From assembly GCA_022113835.1 (NCBI GenBank), contig JAILWY010000027.1:8000501-8064500 (forward strand): a stretch of 64,000 nt of DNA, given 5' to 3'. A model generated the notes under the pieces. It ran no database searches, was not told the DNA's origin, and saw only the letters and a list, made by a program, of their open reading frames with translations. Positions 34,281-47,040 of this stretch are shown piece after piece. The stretch is from Atopsyche davidsoni. Its lineage: Eukaryota; Arthropoda; Insecta; Trichoptera; Hydrobiosidae. Each line of letters starts with the position of its first letter. Position 1 is the first letter of the stretch. The translations under genes were made by a program, and so were the position numbers.

Positions 34281-35084
34281 GTGGTAACACTTACACTTAA
34301 AAAAATATTTGGATTTGGTTAGCAGTGGTTAGTTTTAACAATTTAAAAAATATATCCATAATTCGATTTAAAGGTAATAAATAACCTGCTTTGTATGTAT
34401 TAATTATACACTTATAAACAAAAAATATTTGCAAATACTTATGGCACGTTATTTAGTCTTATTGATTGCATTTTGCAACTTTTGAAATACATTTAGTTAG
34501 AAAGTTTATGATTAAGGGTAGGATATTATTAAAAGATCATACTAAAGATTAATGTTATAATTGCATTCTTGTTTCACTAATTAAAAATATTTGCTGATTT
34601 TTTAAATTTACATCTTCAACTTTACCTCTTCATTCCAACATTTTCTGTCATAAATATCTATTATACTAAAAATAAATGTTCTAAACGTAATCTCTAACAA
34701 CGCCTTATTCAAGTTGAAATAATCAACGAAGATGACGACATAACCGTGGAATTCCTGAGTTGTCCAGTTCTCAGGTTTACAAGCGCCGACCAAGACTTCT
34801 TAGCACCAAAATATTTCACATTCAAATCAACAATTAACCAAAATACGCATGCAATTAATCAATTAAAACCGGCCCATTACAGACAAGGTCAAAACACTTA
34901 TCCAGCATCGTTCCAAGTAAACTGCCTTTTTTTTGTTACGTAAGTACATTCCGATAACATAACTATTACGGATAAATAATTGCTATTTTCTACTTTCCTC
35001 TACGATTTAGCCGCCAAAAGCTGTTATTTACTCTTCTTACCTACTCCAATCAATTCCCATTATAAACTTAACACATTAAAAGCC

Positions 35085-35330
35085 GATCGCTCAGGCCGTT
35101 CATCAAGAATAACTGAAACCACTTTTTTTGCAATAGAGGCTTTTTAGAAGCCGACGTCAAAAGTACCTGCGTTTTTTTGCAATTTCGGCTTTTGCGTAAC
35201 AGGGCGCCGAAATGCTGGAAATTCGATTCGGTTTCATACAAGTATTTATTTTTCAATAATATTAATGTTGAGTTTACAACCAATGCTATGGCATGTCTAA
35301 TGTGAGGTGTTGTATATGCAGGTAATCGAA
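35085..35330. other. Unassigned block with an internal direct repeat
   Basis: TTTTTTGCAATAGAGGCTTTT and TTTTTTGCAATTTCGGCTTTT occur about 50 bp apart. GC-balanced; repeat or regulatory. Confidence 0.25.
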
Positions 35331-35629
35331 TTATATTCAATTTGATCAATTGGTTATAGTCGATAATACATAAAAAGTCATTTTATTTCCTCAAAACGTT
35401 TTATTCGCTTTAAATAAACTAACCAGCTACCGAATAAGTTATTTTTATATAATTTAAATATTTATTTCGTGCTTGTCAAGCGTGTATTATGTCTGTGTAT
35501 ATATTTTCTAAAAAAATTTTAAACATCTACACATTTTATTATTAACAATTAAATGAAATTTTTTTGAGTCTCATTTATTGTAAAAATGAAATATTTTACT
35601 TAGAAAATTTAATTTTACCCCATTTCTCA

Positions 35630-35845
35630 AAAGGTTTAGTTCACCGAAGCTGCTGTTCTATTCGAGTGTGAAGTGATCCATTCGGCAGCCCCGCGCCGCT
35701 ACCGCTCGGCGACCAGCGAACATAAATCATTTCGTCAGTTTAGTTTCCAAAAACCAGTCGAACCGACCGCCACATATGCAAAGATAACAGCCTCCCAGAG
35801 AGGCCAAAGCCTTCTCTACTCCTACGGAGGGCAAAAAATAGAATT
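35630..35845. promoter_or_regulatory. Candidate regulatory island
   Basis: GC-balanced, with CGAACATAAATCATTTCG and CAGCCCCGCGCCGCTACC. Confidence 0.35.
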
Positions 35846-36349
35846 TTTTAAATAATTTTTGTACTCCAACTTGTACAAGTTGAATTAATAAACTGAGCTT
35901 ATTTTCTCCTAATAGCTATTTTTAATGTTCTTAACAAATATAATAATTCAAAACTAAACATATGATAACATCCTAAAATTATAGATGATATATTTTAAGA
36001 AATGTCTAAACGTTTCATAAGTTTAAAAAACTGTACGTTCCAAAAATATTTTTAATGCATTCATTTAAATATGCGTTTTTTTTAAATAAAAAATAGCTGA
36101 CTTGTAATATACCTATTTGATTAAAAAAACACAAGAAAAAAAATATATTCAAAGTCTGTTTTAAAATGCAAAAACACAATATATTGTTGAATAATTGCCA
36201 TGATCAGATAAAACCCAAATCTCAAAATTTTCAGAATAAGTAACATGTTTTTAACATTCCAAAAAATTTAATATATATATTACTATAATACTTGGCTTAT
36301 AAAGGTAGCAGACTTTTTTTACGTGTTATTGAAAAACTTGAATATACGC

Positions 36350-36500
36350 TTCATGTGTGCCTTCTCGTTCACGCATATGCAAAAACTTACAAGAGCGATT
36401 GAGATGACAAATAAGCCAATCGGCTTATCTGAATTGACTCTCTATTAACCTCGACAAGTGTAAGAATCAGATTATCGCTGTGGACTGAAATATTGTCTTA
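36350..36500. promoter_or_regulatory. Candidate regulatory island
   Basis: GCATATGCAAA (POU-like) and the perfect inverted repeat ATAAGCC-AATC-GGCTTAT (36411-36428), then ATCAGATTATCGC. Confidence 0.35.
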
Positions 36501-36589
36501 GGTAATAATAAGTTTATCTAAAAATTATGTATCGATTTTTATACATTTTTAAAGATATTTATGTACGGCTTCTTTGCTGAGTTATTTGT

Positions 36590-36930
36590 ATTATTCCTTC
36601 CACTGACCGCCGAGTCAAATCCACTCGGATAGATGGCATGATATATTGTCTGAGAACTTCCACGTTTTTTCAAGTCACAAATAGAGTAGGCAACAACTAT
36701 GAATACCGTTCAAAATTGTTGGCAAGCCTCTCGCATTTGGACAAAGGAAGTATTTGTGACGTATTCAGGGAGTGCTGCATGAAACAACCATCGCCGTGTC
36801 AAAAGCGTGCCTTCGTTCCGCTCGCGAGTCCATATCTACACAAATAATTTTTGAATATCTCTATAACGGTATTCAATTTTGATACGCTCTCTACAAGCAC
36901 GCTACAGCGCCGCTTGGTATTATTAATATG
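36590..36930. promoter_or_regulatory. Candidate regulatory island
   Basis: GC-balanced with CCGAGTCAAATCCACTCGG, a near-palindrome at about 36610-36628. The 69-codon frame here has no known domain. Confidence 0.3.
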
Positions 36931-37539
36931 AATCTGGATTTAAAGGCAATGAAAAAATTGTATTTTCAACAAAAAGAAGTGCAGAAGCTGAGAATTTAAT
37001 TATTATTGCTGTTTAGTTTTAAAATATTAAAAAATATTAATATACTGTTTTATATGAAAATAAATACTAAAAATATATTTATTTAAAAAATTTTTTTTTT
37101 AATAAGTACGATATAAATAAATAATTGTATTGTCAACACATAAAAACTATTAATGTATTTTTATAAAAATTATGTAAAAAGGACAAAAATATGAATTTAA
37201 ATTAAAAAATGTCTACTCTTATCACTCAAGGACGTATGTTTATAAAATGCAACGTAGTCAAAAATGTATAAAAAAATATATAAATCAAAATGTTCATCTC
37301 TTAGAGGCTGAGGAGAGGGGTGTTCTCGTGCCCTCCCCATAAACATCACAATCCATCAATTTTAATACAATGTAGATGTTATATGAGAGTGTGGGGTAAG
37401 TAGACTTTCGATATAAAAAAAAATCATCTAGGCCGTGGCTTTTATCGCATTTAAATTCTACACCTACCTGCCTATGTATAAAGATATTATATTTGTTATT
37501 ATATAAACTATTTGAATTAATTGTGTTATTACAAGACGT

Positions 37540-37800
37540 TGGTTGGGTATTACATCCGAAATGAATGCAGGCAGCGCACAGAGGCGCACTCGGGCCACCC
37601 ACGGCAGCACGCCAGGGCCGGAAGAACCCGCCCTTTTCCTTTATTCGCCCTAATTTATCGGAGATCGAGATTGACCGCGGATTAATGATGGTCTTTAGCG
37701 CACGCACCATGTGAAGGGAAATTTCATTTTCATAAGTCAATTAATAATCATTTTCCGGGCGGCTTTGTGACTGACACCCGGAAAACGATTTATATATAGA
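37540..37800. promoter_or_regulatory. Candidate regulatory island ending in a hairpin
   Basis: CCCTAATTTATCGG, GCGGATTAATGATGG, then AATCATTTTCCGGG (37746-37759) and CCCGGAAAACGATT (37777-37790), inverted arms of 14 bp with one mismatch. Confidence 0.4.
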
Positions 37801-38061
37801 ACCGTGTTTGATTTTTTTTATTCCAGTTTTATTTAAAATGCGCCCTAATTTAAATGTTAATTTATATGATACTGGTGTCAAATGTCATACGCATCTGTGT
37901 ATGGAAATGTTTCTATTTTGTGTTGAGATAATTATGACTCAATTTAAACATTGAAAATCAAAAATATCACTGCAACCCAAAATATAAAATACAACTTTTT
38001 TATTTAAAAAAATCAAAACAGTTATAGATTACAAAAAGGATATCAAATTACAATTTCGAAT

Positions 38062-38485
38062 TGGCCTAATATGTGTCCAAATATTTTACTACGGTCTTAC
38101 ATTCAGTAGCGCGATTAGATGTGTTGCTAGATATAATTATTGTAGCGAGTTTACTTGTCTACGATTCTATAATCCAACAGTGGCTGCCTTGTATTTTTAA
38201 CTGGTGTTTTCCGGCAATGGATTATGTCTACAATGTGTCAAAACACTTCACAATATTCGAAACTGCGGTCACACATTCGGCAGCGTGCGATATTAAAAAT
38301 ATAAAACACACTCACTGTAGCAAATTTATTCGACTTCAATTGCACAGTTCCACAGAGATAGTCTTGTATTTTTTAACTGGTGTTTTCCGGCAATGGCTTA
38401 CGTCTCAAATGTGTCAAAACATTTCACAATATTCGGGACTGCGGTCTCACATTCGGCAGCGCGCTCAGATGTGTTGCTAGACAAT
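38062..38485 (+). repeat. Tandem repeat, about 176-bp period, about 2.4 copies
   Basis: TTACATTCAGTAGCGCG (38096), CACATTCGGCAGCGTGCG (38271) and TCACATTCGGCAGCGCGC (38446) recur at about 175 bp. TTAACTGGTGTTTTCCGGCA recurs at 38196 and 38374. AATGTGTCAAAACA(C/T)TTCAC and AGATGTGTTGCTAGA are also shared. Units differ by substitutions and small gaps. Satellite-like, not coding. Confidence 0.75.
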
Positions 38486-39136
38486 AAAAAATAAATAGAA
38501 TCTTGGCATGGCGCGGATGATGCTGCGATGACAGGCCTGCGGTGCTGGGCACATATTTTTATCCGTTTTATTGCTCTTCGTCATTCACAGTTTAGCTCGT
38601 GTTGTTAACAGTTATAGACAAAAATAAACAAACATCCGAGAGATTACTAAACAAAGCAGACATTTTTTTTTTAATATAAACAAACCTTTTATGGAGACTT
38701 AACATATTAGCAATATTAAAATAACAATCCATCAATGTGTTAGTAGACAGCAAAATAAATTGTATACATCCCGCATTGTTGCATATATTTTATTAATTTG
38801 TATTTATAATATTTCCCGTGTTCCTAGTTCAGGCTTTCTTTGACAAAAATATTAATAATAATATACAAAAAAAATCCCGTAATTTAAACACTACATCGGC
38901 TACGTAACGTGCAATTTCATTCAAAGTAAAAAAACTTAAATACCGACACCATAATAACAAAACTAATTACACCAATAAATACTGGCTTATTTTAAAGTAA
39001 TCTAATAATATTTAATAATTTTATTAAAGCATTCATCATCATCTACTATAAATAAGTATGCACAAAAAATATTACTCGGCCAAGAATTCAATAATTTATT
39101 AATAATTATAGTCAATGAAATAAAAATATTAATATT

Positions 39137-39190
39137 TCGCTCGGGTTTTGAACCCAGACCTGTTGCATGCACAATACATTAGCCATTATT
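39137..39190 (-). repeat. Possible tRNA-related fragment
   Basis: Minus strand reads TGGCTAATGTA ... GGTCTGGGTTCAAAACCCGA, resembling a T-arm with B box GGTTCAAAACC and a weak A box. Too short and incomplete to be a tRNA. Confidence 0.25.
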
Positions 39191-39699
39191 CATATTTAAT
39201 CGAAATTTAGGTGCGAATAATCCATAATTTATGGGCTCTCACAATATAATGAATATTTAGAGTAATATTTAATTTCAATTGCTTTATTTCACTTGATATT
39301 TAATGTTTATTTAAATTAGTGTCTTATTTTTATATAACACCGGCGGCCATATATTCTTAATGAAATTATATACAATTTTATAATTTTTTTCACATGTATA
39401 TATTAAACGCTTATTTGTACTTATATTACATTTTGTGATTTCTCATACTTATCTGATGCGTAATTTAGATCAAATTTTTTCCATTTGTTTTATTTTTGTA
39501 AACTATTGATTTATTCGATGCTAAGACTGAAATGCCAGAACTGAAAAGTCTGAAAACTACACCCTAAAAAGCAGATCATTTAATAACAACCGATCCCAAA
39601 AACTACGATCTCCAAAGTACATTTTACAAATCACCTGCTGTTCACTTGTGAAATATAAGAGATCAAATTAGAACTGTTGAATGTTTTTGTATTGGAAGT

Positions 39700-39970
39700 T
39701 ATCAGGATTAAGGCTGGATTAGAATGAAATGGTTGAGTTGTGGGAATTGAGTGCGCCGATGTGCTGAGGCGGGGATGTTTCAACAGACCGGAGATAGACT
39801 CTGAAAGTAAATCTCTGTTGCAGCCTGAAGTCCCACAAAACTAAATAAACATGTTACAGCGCTTCTAAATTCATTCATACAAAACTCTGGACGTCCGCCG
39901 ATGCGTCTATATGGAGACCACGCAGGAAACCGGGTCTATTAGTAAACATGGAGAAATAATCGTTTTTTTA
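39700..39970. promoter_or_regulatory. Candidate regulatory island
   Basis: GC-balanced; GGCTGGATTAGAATG, GAGTGCGCCGATGTGC, GGACGTCCGCCGATGC. No gene. Confidence 0.3.
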
Positions 39971-40054
39971 TTTTACTTAATATTTTTATTGTCTAATTGT
40001 TATTTTGAGCTTTTAAATTCATACGTTATTATCATTTATACAGGACAAGACCGT

Positions 40055-40195
40055 TATGCGCACTTTACACGCTGAGACACAAGCAATAGCCAATCAGTGA
40101 TTAACAAATAGCGGTTTCTTATTTTGGGTGTTTTTAAGAACGATATTTAGTTAATCACTGTTCGGTTGTAGGTTGTAGGATGCTTAGATCTGGCT
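40055..40195. mobile_element. Foldback MITE, diverged copy of the same family
   Basis: Left arm CAATCAGTGATTAACAAATAGCG and right arm CGATATTTAGTTAATCACTGTTCG are imperfect inverted repeats. The centre TTCTTATTTTGGGTGTTTTTA matches the family core. Fourth locus of this family in the window. Confidence 0.5.
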
Positions 40196-40669
40196 ATACA
40201 ACCAAAATATGAAACATAGGCGTTTATAAGTGATATTTTTTTTTTTTAATATCACGTATAACCATTCAACTCGCAAAGTTGCTCGCAAAAATGTATAAAA
40301 TTAGATGAGGCAAACCTGGCATAAGGGTGTATATGACGTCATAGCCATTGATTATATGCTGTCATATGTAGAATCCCTCACTTAGATAGAAATAATTATG
40401 ATATTTTTATAATTTTATTTTTTTAAATTAATCTTGTAAATTGGTATTATGTTTTTTTCATATTGTATAGTATAAACAGTTTCATATGTATAGTATAATG
40501 ATTTTATTCGATACAAATATAGTTAATAATTAATTATCTTGGTTTTCGATATCACTTAGTTCAAAGAGTGTATTCAATATTTTTTAATTCATTTGTGATC
40601 TTTCTTGATATAATCTCGTTATTTTTTTGAATTGATGTAATTTTAATTTTAGGTATTTCTGCACATATT

Positions 40670-41140
40670 CATGTTGAATAACATCACAGTGTGAAATGTC
40701 ACTGTGATGGGTCCATTGTGAGGGCTTCGGGCGCAGGACGTTCCCTTCAGCATTACCTTATCGCTCGCGGCTGACCGGGCCCCTCTCTCCCCGGTCTACC
40801 GGGGATTCCATATTAAAAACGACGTCCAGATTATGAGTGACAGAAATTTAGGCTTGTTATTAACGCTTAATGTGACACGCCGCATCCCACACGGCACAAG
40901 AACCGCTTAAAAAGCACTTAAAAATGACCCCTATCCTTTCGATAATAACGTCCGAATTCCTGTGTAGTCGAAATTTGCGTAAGGACATTCTGTTCGGGAG
41001 ACGTGGGAACTCTAGAATGTTCCTGACATAGTGACAGGCAGTCGAGCCACCGCCAGAGCGTGATGAAAGATGGGCAGATAATTGAGTGGGAGAGAGAGGA
41101 TGCGCACACTTTTAAGTGTCGGTGTGTTCTTGTGTCTTTG
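40670..41140. promoter_or_regulatory. Candidate regulatory island with perfect hairpin and GAGA run
   Basis: CATCACAGTG (40682-40691) and CACTGTGATG (40700-40709) are perfect inverted arms. CCCCGGTCTACCGGGG follows at about 40790, and GTGGGAGAGAGAGGATG near 41087 is a GAGA-factor-type run. Confidence 0.45.
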
Positions 41141-41484
41141 TTTCACAAATAGTTGACGAATCGTTTTTTTTTTTTTGCTTCTCATGAAGTACTCTAGTCA
41201 GAGAGCTCTAAATTTAATCTGTGAAAATGTTTCTTTCTACAATAAATTAAACACTTATCCCTATACTTCTTATAAAACTAAAAAAAATAATTTTAATAAT
41301 TACTATGTATTTAAGTATACCTACTTAGATATGCTGAAATAGACAATATTAAAGTATTTATGTTGTATTTAAGTAATTGTATATAAAATGTATTTCTTAA
41401 TATTATATCTGCATATTATTAAGAGACAAATACCACATTGTTTTGATGCGTGCAACACACGTGTTGAAATACATCAACCGTTCA

Positions 41485-42080
41485 ACTTTTGGCAGCCATT
41501 TTCAATTAATAGTATTTTGTAATATCGTAGAGTCACTAGTTGAGATATAACTTGCCAAATACGAGTAGACTTAACAATCGAATCATTGATAATTAAAAAT
41601 ATTATAATGCATCTTGGATCTAAAACAAGAAGATAAGCATTTTGTGTTATAAATTGCTAGTATTATTTAAAAATCACAAAAATAAATTTTATGTATGAAA
41701 ATATTTTCTACTTAATATCCACTTCACTTGCCACGAGTGAAATTGAAGCCCACGTTTAAAAACTCACTGAGCTTTACAATAGTTTTTATATAATTCAATA
41801 AAAGTGGTTTTTTTTTGTAGAAATTTTGTGCTTGTGTGCTATTTATATTGTGATTTGAAGGCAAAGTTTAATTTGCAACATTTATCCAACACAGAAAAAT
41901 TACTAAGAAAATGCTAATTTCGAAGCTGCTGATGAGGAATTCTTTTCTGGGTTGAATTAGTAAATATTCTTAATATCCATTGCAATTTTGTATACCGTCT
42001 CTTTAGTTGTTATGCTAAACGCCATTTTGTATAGCGATTCGCTTGTCACAGGCTCTGTCGTTCAAGTCAGATTCCTCATT
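41485..42080. promoter_or_regulatory. AT-rich stretch with two Pho/YY1-type sites
   Basis: GCAGCCATTTT (41492-41502) beside CAATTAAT, and CGCCATTTT (42020-42028). Otherwise AT-rich and empty. Confidence 0.25.
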
Positions 42081-42682
42081 TTCATAATATTAGAATTATA
42101 TATTCATTTTTAAATCTTTATTCATACTTTTTAGGTAAATATTAGGTAATATGTTTAAAAATACCATGCGAATTATACAAGACAATAATAGCTAAGTTGG
42201 TGGTCTTATATTTTATTATATAAGAATTACTTCATTACTTAATAATAATGTAAGTAAATTACTAAACAATAATCCAGTAATATATTTAACAAATGCTCAA
42301 AACATCTGGGATCGAAATATTATGATTAAATTTAAAAAATATATATAAACGCGTTTAAACCAAATATTACAATGTTTTGATAGTATTACAAAAATAAAAC
42401 TAGGTTTAATGTTATAAGAATTCAAATTAATAGTTTTGGAAATTGAACTATTGGATAAAACACAAACAAAAAAAATTTCTTCATAGTAAAAACAGATAAA
42501 TAATTTTAATGTAATTAACTAATTTAAATAATTAAAAATACACGTTAATTATGAAAATTTAATCTCTATTTAGGTGACTTTTTCAATATTTTGAGTACTT
42601 TCGACGAACAGCATTAATTCCCATGTTTTAAGTATCAATAAAGCTCAACTGCAGAGATTCTTAAAAATTGACAGTTATATAC

Positions 42683-42772
42683 TAATATTTTTGAGTAAAA
42701 TACTTGAGTGATTTTCCACATGATCCAAATATTAAAATGGAATTCTACCAAGTACTCTCTGTCAAAAATATT
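42683..42772. mobile_element. Internally deleted copy of the short TIR MITE family
   Basis: AATACTTGAGTGATTTTCCACA is joined directly to AATATTAAAATGGAATTC, then CCAAGTACTCTCTGTCAAAA. The middle present at 4464-4621 is missing. Confidence 0.5.
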
Positions 42773-42949
42773 TACTTTCTTAGCTATATACTAAACAATT
42801 GCTTTGTAATGGTAATAAAATTTCTTACTTTAATTGCGTACACACTGATGTATATGAACACGTATAATATGTCTTATGTGTATTTTTTTTTTAAATACAT
42901 ATGAATTAATGAATAAAGAATAGGTTGGTATAAGAAAGCAATAAGTTAT

Positions 42950-43240
42950 ATTGGCTAATAATTCACAAATATCTCGAGAGCGTTTCGGGCGTCTCGGCCG
43001 CGCTCCGCGAGTCCACGTGAGCGCCGAGCGCGGAACACGAACACGGAACACGAACACGCTCTGAACAGTGTAAGATATGTTCTGAACAAAATATGTTATA
43101 AGTTAGGACGCGCGGCTGCCGCGGGACTCAACTTGTCATCGGCCCGCCGCGGATTCCATCGCCGCAATATTCTTGGCAAGGAGACAAGGACTCGCCGCTC
43201 TGTGGGTGCGTCTCGCGAAGATGCAGTGCTTTTAATACAC
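42950..43240. promoter_or_regulatory. GC-rich island with a 13-bp direct repeat
   Basis: GGAACACGAACAC occurs twice in tandem (43032-43044, 43045-43057) within a CpG-rich block (CGAGAGCGTTTCGGGCG). Confidence 0.35.
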
Positions 43241-43729
43241 CCTATACCTTTTATGTGACCTTTTGGGGCAACATAATAATTTTAATTTCAATAATTCTAT
43301 TATCATTACTCTTAAAAACGTAATCGTGGTTATTTTTATTCCCCATGAACCACGACTGTTCTTTTTGTCGAATTCGGTTGAAGGTTCCTATGCTGCGTAG
43401 ATTCGTATGTATACAATGCTCCTGGTGATTGTTTGATTTTGATTGTGAATGAAATAGTTTGAGTCACAATCAAAGATTGTTTGAAATATGCGATGAAAAT
43501 GCATGCATTTGCACAGTACAACGATTCAACTAGAATATTTTTTTACAGACGGTTGATAAAGCCGAATTATGCCAAGAGCCTTGGACTTAATAGACATGTT
43601 TAATACGCTATATCCTCTTTGATATATTTTAATGCATGTTGCGATTACTTGTGACTTTGTTTGATTTTTAGTTTTTATGATAGTTGAAAAATATCAATTG
43701 TTTTGATATAGATACAATCTAAGTACTCA

Positions 43730-44010
43730 TGCTGTTGTGCCAGCTGGTATTCGGGAGCAAAAACAAACGCTAGGATCCTCTGATTTCCATTTTATTTGTG
43801 TCACTTCAGGCACGGAGTCCGTCCTCCTCGAGGCCGCGGTATGCGCCGCTCATAGCGGAGTGTGTTTTTATTTTAGACAGTTTTGTCTTCCGTTATTTAT
43901 GTGGGATACGCTCGGCTGTAATCGGCTTCGGAATTACGCTCCTTACACTGGAAGTTAATTAATAACAAATGGGTCGCTTTAATCGGAGATCCGATTGAAA
44001 AGTAATGTGA
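43730..44010. promoter_or_regulatory. Candidate regulatory island
   Basis: CCGCTCATAGCGGAG, TTCGGAATTACGCTCC and GAAGTTAATTAATAACAAATGG. No gene. Confidence 0.35.
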
Positions 44011-44019
44011 GGATGCTTG

Positions 44020-45590
44020 TCCAGATTTATTTATTTATTAATGCCACCATGATTTTAGGAATATATTTACTAATAATTTTTAATTAATTAAACTTATTGA
44101 AACACAGCTGAAATTCAAAATTTTAATCACTGATCCAATTTGCTCGCATTTACCACTTATTAAATTGTATTTTCTTTCATATAAAAATATTTTTTTTTAC
44201 GAAAACAATCATAAAGGTATAAATACATATTTGCAGACGGTCGTGTACTTAATTAAATTTGCTTTCATCTTAGCACGGTTGACGTTTTTAATTATTATAT
44301 TTTATATTTAGACACGTGAGTCCATTTCTCGTTAATTTCACAATTTTAGCTTCAAGTTCATTTCTCCAAAGATGGTTTGAATTTTGAGCTAAAATGGCGT
44401 AGCAAACAAAAAACACATGTGGACATAAACAAAATCTCAAATATAAATTAAAAATTACTCGATATAATGAAGAACATGCAGTATACCTTATCATTTTATT
44501 ATAATTATATTTTTAAATGTATAAGTTTTTTGTGATCCCGATACCGTAAACAATAATTGAAAATTATTTATATTTTTAAAAACGTCTTTAAAAAATATTT
44601 ATGGAATCTATGTATGCTAAGAAGTATTTTTAGTGCCTACATTATTTATGTAATACTAATTTAATAATCAGATAATTTAACAACATAATTTTTAAGATGC
44701 ATAATTTAAAAATTTGGTAAAACTTAGGCCAATTATAATAAAAGTACGTAGCTAGGTAGGTTAAATAAATTCAATTTTTGTAAATAGCTTTCTAGAAATT
44801 ATTTTTAAAGCCAAAACGTTTTGTTTGCAAAAAAATATATAAGACGGAAAATAACAAAACAACATAAAATAGCAATTTGTAGCTACATTGAAAGTAAATT
44901 AGCCGTATTTACATTGGTGTTTATTTTAAAGTAAACATTCAAGAACCTGGCGCAATCATCGTCTTCGTGTATTTTCATTAAACTTCGCTCTTATTGTTTA
45001 AATTTAACGTGAAATTAAATTTAAATAAAATTGAGACACTTTGTGATGTTTACGAACTCAATTTTTTGTAGACAACTTCACTTTTTCGGGAGCAGCTAAT
45101 TTGTCAAAAGATTAAGTTTTCACTCAAAATAAATTACAATATTTATTTCAAACGATTATGAGAGTTAGCAATTGAAGTGAAAACACTTCATGAAAATTTT
45201 AAAATATCATATAACTTACAAAGAAAATATGAAAACAATCACCCGAGATCTGAAGCTTGGTCCTATTTTTTATTAATTAAACGCATATTAAAACAACTAA
45301 ATGATAAATGTATAATCTTTTATCAAGCAATGCATTTGTTGTGTATTTTATTTTTAATCTTGAATATGTTGAGAATAAACGGATTAAGACTTATATTGTT
45401 TCAATTTAATAAAATTTGTCGTTTTCATATTTCTTAAAGATTTAATGAGTAATGAGTAAGAAATATATGTTCGTAGTTTACAAAAACAGTTACCGTATCT
45501 CTTTTTGAAAGAACTTAAAAAAAAAAAAAATTATGATACATGCATAATATTTAAAAAAAAATATTATTTGTAAAATTAATACATCACGTA
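44020..45590. other. AT-rich spacer
   Basis: 1.5 kb without GC islands; one AAAATGGCG (44391-44399), Pho/YY1-like on the minus strand. Frames of up to 86 codons have no recognisable features. Confidence 0.45.
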
Positions 45591-45599
45591 AATTACTAC

Positions 45600-46030
45600 A
45601 ACTATATAAATAATCATATTAAGCTTATCCTGAAAAAACCTCTGAAAGGGCAAGGCGCCGAATCACGCGTGGTTCCTGCCTCGAAAAAAATACGAAGGTT
45701 TTTCTCATAGTTTCACGTGTGACCTCTTAATCTAAAAATATATTGTTTACATATAAGGTATATTGTAAGATGTAATATAATTTGGCCGAGAAGCCGGGCT
45801 TATTCGAGTTAAATCGAATCACCCCGGCGGGCTGCACTAATCGGATAGAGCCGGTGGGAAGCGGCCCAGGTCTGTTTTGACGGGGCGTCCCGTTAAATTT
45901 GAGGGAGAACCGTCTGGACGTCACTTAGGATTATTGACGAGATAGAAGTGGTCATGGGATCGGAAAACTTCCTACAACTTGTGTTCGATGTGATGTGATG
46001 TATAAATAGACCTCACTCCGTATAAAAATG
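45600..46030. promoter_or_regulatory. Candidate regulatory island
   Basis: GC-balanced, with GGCGCCGAATCACGCG, CACTAATCGGATAGAGCC and GGACGTCACTTAGG. Confidence 0.35.
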
Positions 46031-46429
46031 GGGATTTTGAGATGTACGGTACGTATTTGTTGCAATAATTATTAATACAAACTACTCGCAGAAATTAATG
46101 AATAAAATCAGCAGTATATTCATAGTTACACCATATATCTAAGATGTTTTAAAGGTATGTTACAAGTTTCACATTGAATCCTGAATAATATTTTTTATTC
46201 AAATCAGTAATATTTTTAGTTACCTATTTTTTCTTAATTGTACCTGTAATCGCTTTAATTTATTTTTTAATGTAATATGTCTCAAAACATGGGGTAACAG
46301 AATAAATTATTGTACATATTTAATAATGATATTTTAAATATACGAGTTTACACATAATAAAAATAGCATCTTTATATAAATAAATAATTATATTCGATCC
46401 AAGAATTAAGGACGCTTAGAATAATATAT

Positions 46430-47040
46430 TCGCGTTTATCAGGTCAACAGTGAAGGCCCGTTGTTCTGGCGGCCATTCAACAGTTCACATCTTCTAGAAA
46501 ATTCTAAATGCGTCTCCGAAACAATGACACGTTCTTTATGTTACTGCAGACACAATATTTGTCAAATGTTTAGCTCGGGTATGCGGAAATTTCACAGAAA
46601 CCGTACGCGCTGTTTTTTTCGGCTGTCGTCTAATAAATTTTCCTATTAATTAAATACGAATAGACGAAACCCTGAAAATTCCGACTCGGTTTGCCCCGCG
46701 CCGCCTCAGACGTCGCGTCCCTCTGGATTGCCAAAAGTGATTTCAAAACTGGATTCGGAGATTGATAGTTTATTTTGAACGCAAATGACAAATTCGGGTC
46801 AATATATGCACATATTTTGCGTGTTTTTCATTTTGGACTTGCGTAAATTATACAAATATTTAAATACACTTGTTATTTTGTGTTTGTATCGTTTCGCAAG
46901 CCTTTGAGAGTGAGGTTATCGGATTATCTTAATTAACAGATCTATTGAAATTAAATCAACTTGATTGGCACGACCACCTGTGCTTGCTCGAGGAGATTAA
47001 TAGTTACTTATATTATTGAACATGGCTGTTGGCTTTCTAT
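46430..47040. promoter_or_regulatory. Candidate regulatory region
   Basis: GCGGCCATT (46469-46477) is Pho-like; GCGTCCCTCTGGATTGCC lies in the middle; AGATTAATAG near 46993 is close to the Scr/Exd word AGATTAATCG. Confidence 0.35.

Noticed and set aside
37294..37740. 148-codon minus-strand frame
   Set aside because: No recognisable domain; overlaps a GC-balanced island and an AT-rich stretch, consistent with a chance frame.
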